A stretch of DNA of 64,000 bases from Sulfurimonas sediminis (lineage in GTDB: Bacteria; Campylobacterota; Campylobacteria; Campylobacterales; Sulfurimonadaceae), in the NCBI RefSeq assembly GCF_014905115.1, contig NZ_CP041235.1, positions 496,001-560,000 on the forward strand, given 5' to 3'. Shown one piece after another: positions 18,783-29,094 of this stretch. The position numbers and the translations under genes were made by a program. Numbering within the stretch: position 1 is the first letter of the stretch; each line of letters begins with the position of its first letter. The notes under the pieces are model-generated. The model did no database searches. It saw only the letters and a list, made by a program, of their open reading frames with translations, and was not told the origin of the DNA.

Positions 18783-19076
18783 AAACGTTTCCATATCATA
18801 TTTTGTTCTGTATTCCGGAGTCATTATATGAATAAGTATGTCACCTAAATCAACCACAATCCAGTCACCGCTTTCATCTACATTGTTAAAATGTTCGGCA
18901 GGTTTGAGTTCATTTTTTAAATGGTCCAAAAGTGCAGTTGTATGTTTTTGTCCGAGTGAAGAGGCTATAACCGCATAATCAACGAAATAGTTTTTGTCAC
19001 GAAGGTCAAAAACCTCTATGGATTCCGCTTTGTTTTTATCGAGTGTGTTTACTATGTTTTGTATTCTGTCTTGCAT
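18759..19076 (-). CDS. rsfS: Ribosomal silencing factor RsfS
   Basis: 105-aa RsfS/Iojap protein, which binds L14 of the 50S subunit and blocks subunit joining in starvation. The core [21 protein letters not shown] and the C-terminal [16 protein letters not shown] are diagnostic. Its start overlaps the end of nadD by 41 bp, so the pair is co-transcribed. It is convergent with mltF and overlaps it slightly. Confidence 0.94.
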   Translation of the reverse strand: MQDRIQNIVNTLDKNKAESIEVFDLRDKNYFVDYAVIASSLGQKHTTALLDHLKNELKPAEHFNNVDESGDWIVVDLGDILIHIMTPEYRTKYDMETFLGELGSH

Positions 19077-19608
19077 TGTGTTCCTTGTAATATTGTGTTA
19101 TTTCGTCTCTGACTTTTTCCGGTATTTTTGAACTGTCAAAATTTTCTCTTAAGCCTGATGAAGATATATCTTCATCTATATCAAGTTGAATGAAATTTTT
19201 CGGTATTTTTACAGCATCTCTTGTGACAACAATAAAAGTTACCAGTTTTTTCAGTTCATCATAAGCATACCATTGATGCAGTGAAGCTAAATTGTCCGCA
19301 CCTATAACCAGATAGACTTTGTCATAACATTTGAGTAAATGTTTGACGGTCGCAATCGTCGGCACTTTTCTTTTCAGCTTCACTTCATAGGCACTGACTT
19401 CCACATCTTCGTAAGAAGCAAAAATATCTTTGAGCCATCGGAGTCGTAATTCAGCCGGAGCTGTAAAAGTTTTTTTAAACGGATTTAGAAAAGTAGGCAT
19501 TACAACTACTTTATCGATAAATTCCAGTTTGCTTAAAGCCTTGACTATTGCCTCATGTGCGATGTGAGGAGGGTCAAATGAACCCCCGTAAAGTGCTATC
19601 GTTTTCAT
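19036..19608 (-). CDS. nadD: Nicotinate-nucleotide adenylyltransferase
   Basis: 190-aa NadD of NAD synthesis, which adenylates nicotinate mononucleotide. The nucleotidyltransferase signature GGSFDPPHIAHE is at residues 9-20, and the ISSSGLRE-like motif appears as DEDISSSGLRENF. It is divergent from gap across a 62-bp promoter region and is the first gene of the nadD-rsfS unit. Confidence 0.95.
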   Translation of the reverse strand: MKTIALYGGSFDPPHIAHEAIVKALSKLEFIDKVVVMPTFLNPFKKTFTAPAELRLRWLKDIFASYEDVEVSAYEVKLKRKVPTIATVKHLLKCYDKVYLVIGADNLASLHQWYAYDELKKLVTFIVVTRDAVKIPKNFIQLDIDEDISSSGLRENFDSSKIPEKVRDEITQYYKEHNARQNTKHSKHTR

Positions 19609-19670
19609 TTAATACGAATTATAACTAATTTTGGATAAAATTACCCAATTATTTTATATTAGGAACTATA

Positions 19671-20672
19671 ATGGCACTAAAAATAGCAATTAACGGATTT
19701 GGTAGAATAGGTCGTTGTGTAGCACGTATTGCACACAAAAGAGATGATGTGGAAGTTGTCGCTATAAATGACACTGCAAATATAGATATGATGATCTATC
19801 TATTGAAAAATGATTCCGTTCACGGAACATTTGAGAGCGAAGTTGTGCAGCTTGATGATGAAAACATTGCAATTGACGGTAAAAAAATAAGAGTTTTTTC
19901 TGATCGTGACCCAAAAAACCTGAAGTTTGCCGAATGTGGCGCTGATATGGTTTTAGAGTGTACCGGTGTCTTTTTGACACAGGAATCTGCACAGGTGCAT
20001 ATTGACAATGGTATACAAAAAGTTCTTTTTTCTGCTCCTGCGAAAGACAAAGCAACACCGACATTTGTAATGGGCGTCAATGAAGAAAAATATGCGGGAC
20101 AAAGAATAGTCTCCAACGCTTCTTGTACAACAAACTGTCTGGGGCCTGTTGCCCGTGTTCTTGATGATGCTTTTGGTATTGAAAAAGGCTTAATGACAAC
20201 GATTCACTCGTATACGAATGATCAAAATATTTTAGATGTGAAACACAACAAAGACAAACGCCGTGCACGTGCCGGTGCTATCAATATGATTCCAACGACA
20301 ACAGGGGCTGCAAAAGCTATCAGCCTTGTTATGCCTCAGCTTGAAGGAAAACTGCATGGACAGTCAGTACGTGTACCGACACCTGATGTTTCTATGGTTG
20401 ATTTAAATGTTGTCGTTTCAAAAAATACAACAAAAGAAGAAGTAACGGCTGTCTTTAACGAAATGGCAGATACAAGACTCAAAGGGCTTTTGCATATGGA
20501 TAAAGAGATGCGTGTTTCTCAGGATTTTGTAGGCTCGCAGTACAGTGCAATCGTAGCAGAAGATTTAACACAGGTAATCGGAGGCAATATGATAAAAGTT
20601 ATGGCATGGTATGATAATGAGTGGGGTTATTCGTCACGACTCTTAGATATGGCTCTTCACATTTCAAAATAG
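19671..20672 (+). CDS. gap: Glyceraldehyde-3-phosphate dehydrogenase
   Basis: 333-aa GAPDH of glycolysis/gluconeogenesis. The NAD(P)-binding N-terminus INGFGRIGR, catalytic C152 in SNASCTTNC and the C-terminal WYDNEWGYSSR are present. It leads a gap-pgk-tpiA-fabI cluster. In an autotroph of this type, flux is probably gluconeogenic. Confidence 0.97.
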   Translation: MALKIAINGFGRIGRCVARIAHKRDDVEVVAINDTANIDMMIYLLKNDSVHGTFESEVVQLDDENIAIDGKKIRVFSDRDPKNLKFAECGADMVLECTGVFLTQESAQVHIDNGIQKVLFSAPAKDKATPTFVMGVNEEKYAGQRIVSNASCTTNCLGPVARVLDDAFGIEKGLMTTIHSYTNDQNILDVKHNKDKRRARAGAINMIPTTTGAAKAISLVMPQLEGKLHGQSVRVPTPDVSMVDLNVVVSKNTTKEEVTAVFNEMADTRLKGLLHMDKEMRVSQDFVGSQYSAIVAEDLTQVIGGNMIKVMAWYDNEWGYSSRLLDMALHISK

Positions 20673-20681
20673 GATAAAAAT

Positions 20682-21893
20682 TTGGAACTATTACACTTAA
20701 AAAAGTTAGATTTAGCCAATAAAAAGGTTTTGATACGATGTGATTTTAACGTACCGATGGATGAGTTCGGCAATATTGCGGATGACCGTAGGATTCGTTC
20801 TGCTATAGCGACTATCAACTACTGTCTCGATTTGGACTGTGCTGTTATATTGGCATCTCATCTTGGTCGACCAAAAGGCCAGATAGTTGAAAAGTATAGA
20901 CTGGCTCCTGTTGCCAGGCGTTTGCAACAGCTTTTAAAGCGTCATGTAACGTTGGCAAAAGATGTTGTCGGTGAAGATGCCATGCAAAAAGCAAAAGATT
21001 TATGTCGGCACGAAGTACTTTTACTTGAAAACTTACGCTTTGAACCGGGGGAGACAAAAGATGATGAAGAACTGTCAAAAAAACTGGCATCAATGGCAGA
21101 GTTTTATGTCAACGATGCTTTTGGTGTCAGTCACCGAGCGCATGCATCTGTACACGGCATTACAAAGTTTTTTGATAACGAACACAAAGCAGCCGGCTTT
21201 TTGCTCGAGCGTGAGATTCAGTACTTTTCAAAACTTATGAACAATCCTGTCCGTCCGTTTGCCGCCATTATCGGTGGAAGCAAAGTCTCTGGAAAGCTTG
21301 AAGCACTTGTAAACCTGTTGCCAAGAGTTGACAAAGTATTCATCGGCGGAGGTATGGCTTTTACATTTTTAAAACAGATGGGATACGAAATAGGTGCTTC
21401 ACTTGTTGAAGATGACTTACTTGATGAAGCGCAAAATATTATGGATGAAGCAAAAAGACTGGGTGTGAAATTTTATCTGCCAGTGGATGTTATAGCAGCG
21501 GAAAAATTTTCTGAAGATGCTGTCAGTAAGATTGTCACATCACAGGAGATTCCACAAAAGTGGATGGGACTTGATATCGGTCCTGCAACTGTAAGACTTT
21601 ACAGAGAGGCGCTCAACGATGTGCAGACAGTACTGTGGAATGGTCCGATGGGTGTCTATGAAATGGAAAAATTTGCCAGAGGTTCTTCAAAAATAGCACA
21701 TTTTGTAGCAGATACCTATGCCACGACAGTCGTAGGCGGTGGAGATACCGCTGATTTGGTCAAAAGAGTGGGCGTTGATGAAGACATCAGCTTTATCTCT
21801 ACAGGCGGTGGAGCTTCTCTGGAATTGCTTGAGGGTAAAGTACTTCCTGGTGTTGAGCCCTTAATGGTAAAAATCACAGAAAAAGAGGACTAA
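20682..21893 (+). CDS. pgk: Phosphoglycerate kinase
   Basis: 403-aa PGK. The N-terminal [24 protein letters not shown] and the C-terminal [11 protein letters not shown] segments are diagnostic. It starts with TTG at 20682, 9 bp after gap, following an AGGATAAAAA ribosome binding site; no better-placed ATG exists. It ends 1 bp before tpiA, which indicates one operon. Confidence 0.96.
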   Translation: MELLHLKKLDLANKKVLIRCDFNVPMDEFGNIADDRRIRSAIATINYCLDLDCAVILASHLGRPKGQIVEKYRLAPVARRLQQLLKRHVTLAKDVVGEDAMQKAKDLCRHEVLLLENLRFEPGETKDDEELSKKLASMAEFYVNDAFGVSHRAHASVHGITKFFDNEHKAAGFLLEREIQYFSKLMNNPVRPFAAIIGGSKVSGKLEALVNLLPRVDKVFIGGGMAFTFLKQMGYEIGASLVEDDLLDEAQNIMDEAKRLGVKFYLPVDVIAAEKFSEDAVSKIVTSQEIPQKWMGLDIGPATVRLYREALNDVQTVLWNGPMGVYEMEKFARGSSKIAHFVADTYATTVVGGGDTADLVKRVGVDEDISFISTGGGASLELLEGKVLPGVEPLMVKITEKED

Positions 21894-21894
21894 G

Positions 21895-22599
21895 ATGATT
21901 ATTGCAGCGAATTTGAAAACAAACCTTACAAGAAAAGCGACACACAAATATATGCAAGAGTTGGATTCCTGTGTGCAGAAGAGTTCTCAAGAGGTTATTG
22001 TTTTTCCTGCAATATCATCCCTTGATGCTTACAAGACAGATATCACTGTAGGTGCCCAAAATGCATACCCTGTTGAAAAAGGAGCATTTACCGGTGAAAT
22101 CGGGTTGGAGCATCTTACAGAGTTTGGCATCAAAACCATACTGATAGGACACAGTGAACGTCGTCATATCTTGGGAGAATCCCAAGAATTCATAGCTGAA
22201 AAGTTTCACTATTTTAAAGAGCAGGGTTTTAGGATTATATATTGCGTAGGCGAACCACTTGCTGTAAGAGAGTCTTCAAAAGAGGAGATGCTTGCGTATT
22301 TGTATCAGCAATATGAAGGTATAGATACCCAGTATGAAAACCTGATTATTGCCTATGAACCTGTTTGGGCAATAGGTACGGGCAAAATACCGACATTGGA
22401 GGATATAGCAGATATTCACTCCGAATTGAAGAAAAAATCATCTGCACCGCTTTTGTACGGCGGCAGTGTGAAAGTCAACAATGTCAAAGATATTTTGCAG
22501 GTAGAAAATGTCGACGGTGTTTTGGTAGGAAGCGCAGCTCTGTATGCAGACCACTTTTGTTCAATGATACAAGCAGCAGAGGAATTAGAAAAAAATTAA
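21895..22599 (+). CDS. tpiA: Triosephosphate isomerase
   Basis: 234-aa TIM. The active-site regions are visible: N-x-K in AANLKTN, the electrophilic His in GHSERRH and the catalytic Glu in AYEPVWAIGTGK, with the phosphate loop YGGSVK. It is slightly shorter than the usual 250 residues, as in other Campylobacterota. It is followed by a REP-like unit before fabI. Confidence 0.96.
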   Translation: MIIAANLKTNLTRKATHKYMQELDSCVQKSSQEVIVFPAISSLDAYKTDITVGAQNAYPVEKGAFTGEIGLEHLTEFGIKTILIGHSERRHILGESQEFIAEKFHYFKEQGFRIIYCVGEPLAVRESSKEEMLAYLYQQYEGIDTQYENLIIAYEPVWAIGTGKIPTLEDIADIHSELKKKSSAPLLYGGSVKVNNVKDILQVENVDGVLVGSAALYADHFCSMIQAAEELEKN

Positions 22600-22640
22600 G
22601 GCAAGATTGAGACCTTGCTTGCGAAGAATTTATAATGTTT

Positions 22641-22667
22641 TTCGGAACCCAGACTTCAGTCTGGGCT
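22641..22667. repeat. REP-like unit 3
   Basis: Single unit: TTCGGAACCCAGACTTCAGT followed by CTGGGC, a CCCAGAC/GTCTGGG hairpin with loop TTCA. It lies between tpiA and fabI. Confidence 0.75.
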
Positions 22668-22699
22668 ATGTGTCTGAAAAAACTAAAATTTAAATATAA

Positions 22700-23539
<840 letters not shown>

Positions 23540-23583
23540 AGCACCGATTCCCAAAACCTTGGAACCCGTACTTCAGTGCGGGC
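23540..23583. repeat. REP-like unit 4
   Basis: AGCACCGATTCC, a short spacer, then GGAACCCGTACTTCAGTGCG plus GGC, starting at the fabI stop codon. It matches the half-units seen in clusters 1 and 5. Confidence 0.7.
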
Positions 23584-23600
23584 GAAACGGCTTAAAAGCC

Positions 23601-24017
23601 TTAGTCCCCTATAACAGGCATACTTTCTAACTTCTTCACATGAGAATCCTTTCCCTCATTTGGGTGTGCTTTTGAATAAGCCGCTGCTTTGTCAACATAC
23701 TCTTGAAGTGTAAAGTTTCTTTCCTTGTCCTCTACATATTTTTCTTCTGTATCGTTGCTTGTGTTTGTACCTTGAGTGTCTACTTTTTTCATGTACTTCT
23801 TTTGCACTTTTTTGTCTTCATTTACAGTAGGTGCCCACTCGTTTTTGAGCCAATTGTCAAGATTTTTTTGCATTAATCCCGGTTTTACTTTACCATTGGA
23901 GTTACTTATCTTATTTAAATCACTGTTTTGTGATGGAACTGTAAGTGCGCTATTTACGCATCCATTCAACACTATTAAAGAAAATAATACGAGCATTGTT
24001 GTAATTAATTGTTTCAT
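23601..24017 (-). CDS. Putative lipoprotein of unknown function
   Basis: 138-aa protein with a lipoprotein signal peptide: a hydrophobic stretch (TTMLVLFSLIVLNG) ends in the lipobox LNGC, giving Cys20 as the lipidation site. The mature part is hydrophilic, rich in Asn, Lys, Asp and Thr, with no recognisable domain. It is divergent from the porin gene at 24125 and convergent with fabI. I do not recognise the family. Confidence 0.65.
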   Translation of the reverse strand: MKQLITTMLVLFSLIVLNGCVNSALTVPSQNSDLNKISNSNGKVKPGLMQKNLDNWLKNEWAPTVNEDKKVQKKYMKKVDTQGTNTSNDTEEKYVEDKERNFTLQEYVDKAAAYSKAHPNEGKDSHVKKLESMPVIGD

Positions 24018-24124
24018 ATTGTAATTATATCTTGTTTTATGTAATAATTCATCTTTTTAATGAAAAGTTAAGAGTTGATTATGCTATACTACCCGTGAAA
24101 TTTGTAAAAGGATAAGGAGAAAAT

Positions 24125-25420
24125 ATGAAATTTACAAAAATGAGTTTGGTGGCAGCGCTACTAATAGGTTCAAGTGCGTTTGCAATTGAAAACACAAAAG
24201 TTAGTGGTGATGCAAAATTATTTTATGAAACTAGCGATCGTGGAACTAATTCTTTTTTTGATAAAGATGCATCCGCTGCAGATGCTGCTTTAAATTTAAA
24301 TGTTACAACTGATTTAATGAAAAATTCTACTGTTGCTGTAAGTGCCGGTGCTGGTTACACTGTATTATCAACTTTAGGTTTAGAAAATAATTTAGTTTCT
24401 GCTGTATGGGGTGGTGCACATGGTGCTACTACTGGAACTAAAGCTGCATATGGTTCTGCTCTTGGTGGTGCAAAAGTTGAAAATGCCAATTGGATGAATG
24501 AGGCATGGCTAGCAGCAACTGCTGGTAAAACTACAGTAAAAATTGGTCGTATGGAACTAGATACACCTCTGGCATTTACAGAAAAGTGGACGATTGAAAA
24601 AAATACTTTTGAAGCAGCCGTAGTTATTAATCAAGATATTCCTGATACAACTTTAGTTGGTGCATTTATTGGTAATGGAAATGGTACAGAAACGTATGGT
24701 CAAGATAATCGAGGCGTAGTTAATACTTTAGGTTTAGCAAGTGCTCCAGTTGTTAATGCTGATGGTAAATTTACGACATATGCTAAAGATGGAGCATACG
24801 CAGTAGCTGTGATCAATAACTCTTTTAAACCACTTACTGTTCAGGCATGGTACTATGATTTAACAAGATTAGCAAATGCTTACTGGTTACAAGCTGATTT
24901 AGATGCTAGTCAACTAGGTGTAAAAGGGATGATTGCCGGTGTACAGTATGCTTCTGTATCTGCTAAAACTGGTAATTACTTGGGAGCTCCAACAGATGCT
25001 TCTACAACTTATGCTGTAATGTTAGGATATGATATAAAAGATATTGCTACAGTAAAAGTTGCATACTCATCAGTTAATGATAAAGGTGCTGTAACTGCAG
25101 CGAATACGGCAACAAGCTCTGGTTATTCTAAACTTTATACAGAAGCATGGTGGAATTATGGACAAGTTACAATGGCAGATACTACAGCATATAATTTAAC
25201 CATAGAAGCTCCCGTAAAAGGTATTGCTGATTTTGCTTTATATTATACATATGCAGACCATGCTAAATCTGTAAGTTCTCAAGACTTAACTGAGATGACA
25301 CTTACTGCAAGTAAATCATTCGGAGCACTTGATGCAACAGCAGCATACGTGTATTATGATTTAGGTAAAGGTACTGATGCTGTTAATTTATTACAAGTAT
25401 ATTTAACTTTAAACTTCTAG
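24125..25420 (+). CDS. Major outer membrane porin (Campylobacterota type)
   Basis: 431-aa porin. A clear signal peptide (FTKMSLVAALLIGSSAFA) precedes a beta-barrel with many Ala/Thr/Gly/Tyr alternating strands, ending VYLTLNF. A WNYG and a GRMELDTPLAF segment resemble OprD-like porins of the order. The ATG follows GGATAAGGAGAAAAT and an extended -10 (TGCTATACT) lies upstream, consistent with high expression. A strong terminator follows. Confidence 0.85.
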   Translation: MKFTKMSLVAALLIGSSAFAIENTKVSGDAKLFYETSDRGTNSFFDKDASAADAALNLNVTTDLMKNSTVAVSAGAGYTVLSTLGLENNLVSAVWGGAHGATTGTKAAYGSALGGAKVENANWMNEAWLAATAGKTTVKIGRMELDTPLAFTEKWTIEKNTFEAAVVINQDIPDTTLVGAFIGNGNGTETYGQDNRGVVNTLGLASAPVVNADGKFTTYAKDGAYAVAVINNSFKPLTVQAWYYDLTRLANAYWLQADLDASQLGVKGMIAGVQYASVSAKTGNYLGAPTDASTTYAVMLGYDIKDIATVKVAYSSVNDKGAVTAANTATSSGYSKLYTEAWWNYGQVTMADTTAYNLTIEAPVKGIADFALYYTYADHAKSVSSQDLTEMTLTASKSFGALDATAAYVYYDLGKGTDAVNLLQVYLTLNF

Positions 25421-25446
25421 TCTAAACTTTTATACTAGAACTTTTC

Positions 25447-25474
25447 ACTGGCTCCCTTAGGGGAGTTAGTTTTC
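25447..25474 (+). terminator. Terminator after the porin gene
   Basis: A 10-bp stem (ACTGGCTCCC / GGGAGTTAGT, loop TTAG) is followed by a short T-run. Confidence 0.75.
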
Positions 25475-25533
25475 TCCACCCTCTCAAAATCACCCAAACA
25501 AATAGATTTTTTAACTTATGCTATAATACAGCT

Positions 25534-25908
25534 ATGGCAAAAATAGATAAAATCAAAAAAATTATTCATAATATCAATGAAATAGAATTCGCATATCTTT
25601 TCGGTTCTTATGCAAAAAATACGCAAACAGATAAAAGTGATATAGATATTGCAGTACATGTAAAAGAAGAGTATAATAATTTTGATACAAAATTAAAAAT
25701 TCATCATAAATTAGAAATAAATTTACATAAAGATATAGATTTAATTATATTAAACAATGCAAAAAACTTTGATTTACTAGAAGATATTTTTAATGAAGGC
25801 ATTATACTTCAAGATGCAAAAGATGATGAACGCATACTCTTTGAACTTGCGAAAGAGCATGAAATACAAGATTATAAAATTTTTAAAAGAATGTTAGATG
25901 TTGCATAA
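25534..25908 (+). CDS. MNT-type nucleotidyltransferase antitoxin
   Basis: 124-aa minimal nucleotidyltransferase of the MntA type. The motif GSYAKNTQTDKSDIDIAV (G-S-x10-D-x-D) is at residues 25-42. Members AMPylate and neutralise the HEPN toxin encoded next door. It overlaps the downstream gene by 11 bp, the usual operon arrangement of HEPN/MNT pairs. Its base use is more AT-rich than its neighbours, consistent with mobile origin. Confidence 0.85.
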   Translation: MAKIDKIKKIIHNINEIEFAYLFGSYAKNTQTDKSDIDIAVHVKEEYNNFDTKLKIHHKLEINLHKDIDLIILNNAKNFDLLEDIFNEGIILQDAKDDERILFELAKEHEIQDYKIFKRMLDVA

Positions 25909-26305
25909 AATTGAGCAAAAAATACGTTCCATTGAAGAGCTGTTAGCTATTTTAGATGATTTAAAAGCTGACTGTAAAGAACGATTCTTAGCCGATAAAA
26001 TTTATCAAGGTGCTTTACTGCATTATCTTTATCTCGTCTCCGATAGTTCGATTGCGCTGGCAGAAATGATGATAAAATATAAAAATTTAAGAAAGTCAAA
26101 CAGTTACTATGAAAGTATAGATTTGTTGGGCGAATATAATATAATACCCGCAGAATTTGCCTATGATTTTGCGAAAATTGCTTCTTTTAGAAACTTTTTA
26201 GCGCATCATTATGAAAGAATTGATTATAAAGAAATTTGTGAAAGTACTCTTGCAAAATTAAGTGAAATAAAACTATACCTTGAATATATACGAAAGAGTT
26301 TATAG
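25898..26305 (+). CDS. HEPN-domain toxin (HepT-like)
   Basis: 135-aa all-helical HEPN/DUF86-type protein. The R-x4-H ribonuclease motif is present as RNFLAHHYE near residue 109. In known systems it cleaves RNA and is silenced by its MNT partner, encoded just upstream. The TTG start at 25898 or nearby overlaps the mntA-like gene. The 3' end lies 7 bp before the start of an unrelated permease gene. Confidence 0.83.
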   Translation: MLHKIEQKIRSIEELLAILDDLKADCKERFLADKIYQGALLHYLYLVSDSSIALAEMMIKYKNLRKSNSYYESIDLLGEYNIIPAEFAYDFAKIASFRNFLAHHYERIDYKEICESTLAKLSEIKLYLEYIRKSL

Positions 26306-26312
26306 CAGAAGT

Positions 26313-27272
26313 ATGACACTTTTTATGAAAAAAATCACTTACATTCTTTTTATGTTACTGCTCATCTCAATCATTTCTTTTTTAGCAATTCATGCCGCAC
26401 CAAACAGTTTTTTTGGAGCAGGAGAGCTGAATCCGAATATGACGAAAGAGGCAATAGAAAAACTGAAAGCTGTGTATGGACTGGATAAACCGCTTCTTCA
26501 GCAGTATATTTCGTGGGTGAAAAACATTGCTGTGCTTAATTTTGGCATATCATTTGTGAGTGGTCAGGATGTAAGTTCTGAGATACTCAAACGCTTGCCT
26601 GTAACTCTTTGGATGAACAGTATCTCTTTGGTTGTTGTTTTTGTTTTGTCCTTGTATCTTGGCATAAAAGCAGCACTCTCTTATGAAAAAAAGAGCGACT
26701 ATATCATTCGTCAAATCTCTTTGGTCTCTTTTTCTATGCCTTCGTTTTATCTTGCACTGCTTTTTATCATCTTCTTTTCTATAAAACTGGAGTGGTTTCC
26801 TATAGCCGGGCTTCATTCTATTGAGGCGAAAGAAGGCTTTGCAAATTATTTGGATATGGCATGGCATGTGACTTTGCCAGTGTCAGTAATGATTTTTACA
26901 GGCATGGGAAGTATGATAATTTACATCCGGTCACTGACTCTGGAGATACTCAAAAGTGATTATTACTTTTTTGCACGTGCCCGTGGCTTAGAAAAAAAAG
27001 AGCTGTTGCGGTATTATATTTTACCAAATTTGATGCCACCTGTTATAACTCTGTTGGGGCTTTCTTTGCCCGGACTCATCGGCGGGAGTGTTATTTTGGA
27101 ATCTATTTTCGGCATAGAGGGGATGGGACAACTTTTCTATATTTCTGCACTCTCCAGGGATTATCCTATAATTATGGGGATTTTGATGATAACGGCGTTG
27201 TTGACACTTGTGGGGAATATGTTAGCAGATCTACTTTTGTTGAAATTAAATCCTTATATGAATAGAACATAA
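26313..27272 (+). CDS. ABC transporter permease, DppB/OppB family (orphan)
   Basis: 319-aa inner membrane permease of peptide/nickel ABC importers. The family EAA-like loop is ARARGLEKKELLRYYILPNLMPP, and about six helices are predicted. The start may be ATG 26313 or ATG 26325; the TTG at 26280 is unlikely since it overlaps the HEPN gene. No binding protein, second permease or ATPase gene is adjacent; a REP cluster and nusA follow. It therefore works with subunits encoded elsewhere, or is a remnant. Confidence 0.85.
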   Translation: MTLFMKKITYILFMLLLISIISFLAIHAAPNSFFGAGELNPNMTKEAIEKLKAVYGLDKPLLQQYISWVKNIAVLNFGISFVSGQDVSSEILKRLPVTLWMNSISLVVVFVLSLYLGIKAALSYEKKSDYIIRQISLVSFSMPSFYLALLFIIFFSIKLEWFPIAGLHSIEAKEGFANYLDMAWHVTLPVSVMIFTGMGSMIIYIRSLTLEILKSDYYFFARARGLEKKELLRYYILPNLMPPVITLLGLSLPGLIGGSVILESIFGIEGMGQLFYISALSRDYPIIMGILMITALLTLVGNMLADLLLLKLNPYMNRT

Positions 27273-27284
27273 GCAAGCAAGAAC

Positions 27285-27525
27285 AGTCGGCACTAAAGTA
27301 CCGATTCCGAGAATTTCCAATCATTTTGGAACCCGTACTTCAGTGCGGGCGGGAGCGGCAGACAAGTTGCAACACTCGGCACTACAGAAAAAATTTAGTT
27401 TTTCTCACAAGTCATACTTTGGCATAGAAAGTACCGATTCCGAATCTCACGGAACGCAGACTTTAGTCTGGGCTGAAAGTGGCAGGCAAGGAACAGCAGT
27501 CGGCACTAAAGTACCGATTCCGAAA
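27285..27525. repeat. REP-like cluster 5, the largest
   Basis: About 240 bp with at least five units: CAGTCGGCACTAAAGTACCG at 27283-27302, GGAACCCGTACTTCAGTGCG at 27328-27347, a broken unit around 27381-27446, GGAACGCAGACTTTAGTCTG at 27451-27470 and CAGTCGGCACTAAAGTACCG at 27497-27516. It fills the gap between the permease and nusA. No gene is visible in it. Confidence 0.78.
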
Positions 27526-27531
27526 ACTTTT

Positions 27532-28668
27532 CTAGTTAAAAAGCGCCTCCAACGCATCAACACTCTCTTTTTTCTCTTCTACTGTACCGTCTTCATTTGT
27601 AGTGACAGTATCATTTTCTACGAGTTCTATCTGTAAACCTGTGAGCATTGAAGCCAGACGGATGTTGATACCGCTTTTTCCGATTGCCTTGCTCTTTTGG
27701 TCGGCAGGCAGTGTAATGATGGCTTTTTCATTTTCTCCTTCTTCATTTTTTACAATTTCTACATGAGAGATGATAGCCGGGCTCATAGTACGTGAGACAA
27801 AAAGTTCAGGAATAGTTGTGTATTCTATACAGTCAATATTTTCACCAATGAGCTCCTGGCTTACCGCATTGATACGTACACCCTTGACACCGACTGTCGC
27901 GCCGACAGCATCCACTTGCGGGTGTGTGCTTAAAAGAGCGATTTTTGCTCTCTCACCCGGAATACGAGCTGACTTTTCTATGATGACCGAACCTTCTGCA
28001 ATTTCTGGCACTTCAAGTTCCAAGAGTGCTTCTAAAAATTTTGGACTAGTGCGAGAAAGCTCTATTTGCATGCCGTTTTCTTTGTCCATATTTACACGTC
28101 TTACAACCGCTTTTATATGATCACCCACTTCAAAGATTTCGCCTTTTATACGGCTTTTCATTGGTAAAACTGCACGAATTTCATCCACTTCTATATATGT
28201 ATTGTTTTGTGCATCGACACGTGTGACACGACCGCTGACAAGTGTACCTACTTTTGATTTGTATTTGCTGTAAATTTCATCTTCCACAAGTCTTTGTATA
28301 TGGTACTCTATTTCACGGTGAAGTTGTGAAGCGGCTGTTCTTCCGTAGTCCTCAAGGTCATGGTCAATTTGAAGTTGATCTCCGATTTCTACCTGATCAT
28401 CATACTCTTTTGCTTCGGTAAGTGATATATATGCGGGGGCAGTCTCTTCATCCTGGAGTTTTTCATCATTATCAGCAACAACTGTGATTGTCTGAATAAT
28501 TTTTAAATTTTTTGTATCTTCATCAACATGTGCCTCAAAAGCAAAGTTTTGTCCGATTACACGTTTTGCAGTTTGTACAAAAGCAGTTTTTAGTGCTTCC
28601 ATTACTTTTTCAGGTTGCAAACCCTTTTCATGACCGATTGCTTCGGCTATATCTAAAATTTTTTCCAT
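27532..28668 (-). CDS. nusA: Transcription termination/antitermination factor NusA
   Basis: 378-aa NusA. The N-terminal RNA polymerase-binding domain (1-130), S1 domain (about 135-200; VSGRVTRVDAQNNTYIEV), and two KH domains (GVRINAV..., AIGKSGINIRLAS) are in order. It lacks the C-terminal acidic repeats of enterobacteria, as usual for this phylum. It is divergent from the HP0268-like gene. Confidence 0.95.
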   Translation of the reverse strand: MEKILDIAEAIGHEKGLQPEKVMEALKTAFVQTAKRVIGQNFAFEAHVDEDTKNLKIIQTITVVADNDEKLQDEETAPAYISLTEAKEYDDQVEIGDQLQIDHDLEDYGRTAASQLHREIEYHIQRLVEDEIYSKYKSKVGTLVSGRVTRVDAQNNTYIEVDEIRAVLPMKSRIKGEIFEVGDHIKAVVRRVNMDKENGMQIELSRTSPKFLEALLELEVPEIAEGSVIIEKSARIPGERAKIALLSTHPQVDAVGATVGVKGVRINAVSQELIGENIDCIEYTTIPELFVSRTMSPAIISHVEIVKNEEGENEKAIITLPADQKSKAIGKSGINIRLASMLTGLQIELVENDTVTTNEDGTVEEKKESVDALEALFN

Positions 28669-28757
28669 AGGTATTTCCTTAGTATTTTTAAGAAATCTGA
28701 CATTAATAATTGCTATGACGGGGGATTTCTTAATTGAAGTATATAATTGTATCCAAA

Positions 28758-28795
28758 ATCTACTAAAAATAGCTTTAACCCAATTTTTAGTAGAT
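28758..28795. promoter_or_regulatory. Inverted repeat just upstream of the HP0268-like promoter
   Basis: ATCTACTAAAAAT and ATTTTTAGTAGAT form a perfect 13-bp inverted repeat with a 12-bp loop. A -10 TATAAT follows at about 28802. It could be an operator for the miaB operon or a terminator for leftward-entering transcripts. Confidence 0.45.
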
Positions 28796-28838
28796 ATTTA
28801 CTATAATGCAAGACTTTAATAACAAACAAGGATAAGTA

Positions 28839-29084
28839 ATGGATTTGAAATTTGCAAGAACTGATTTAGAAGCAAAACCGAAAAAAGTTGATTTAGCTAA
28901 ATTGGATGCAGAAGTAGAAAAAAACGAGAGTATAATATTTTATTTTGACAGAGAAAATTCACATAAAGATTTACTAGAACTGCAAGACCATTACGAAGCA
29001 ATGGGTAAAAGTTTTTATATGAGTGAAGTAAAGTACGGGTTGTCAGACAATGACTACATGTACCAAGTTCACATCATGAGCTAA
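28839..29084 (+). CDS. HP0268-family protein
   Basis: 81-aa protein resembling Helicobacter pylori HP0268 in length, in the internal [17 protein letters not shown] segment and in its position directly before miaB. HP0268 has been reported as a small nicking nuclease. No signal peptide or membrane segment is visible. It is 10 bp upstream of miaB, so the two are in one operon. This synteny supports the Campylobacterota assignment of the window. Confidence 0.85.
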   Translation: MDLKFARTDLEAKPKKVDLAKLDAEVEKNESIIFYFDRENSHKDLLELQDHYEAMGKSFYMSEVKYGLSDNDYMYQVHIMS

Positions 29085-29094
29085 AGAGCAGTTT

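Noticed and set aside
27343-27636. 97-codon ORF through REP cluster 5
   Set aside because: It consists of repeat units and an antisense part of nusA.
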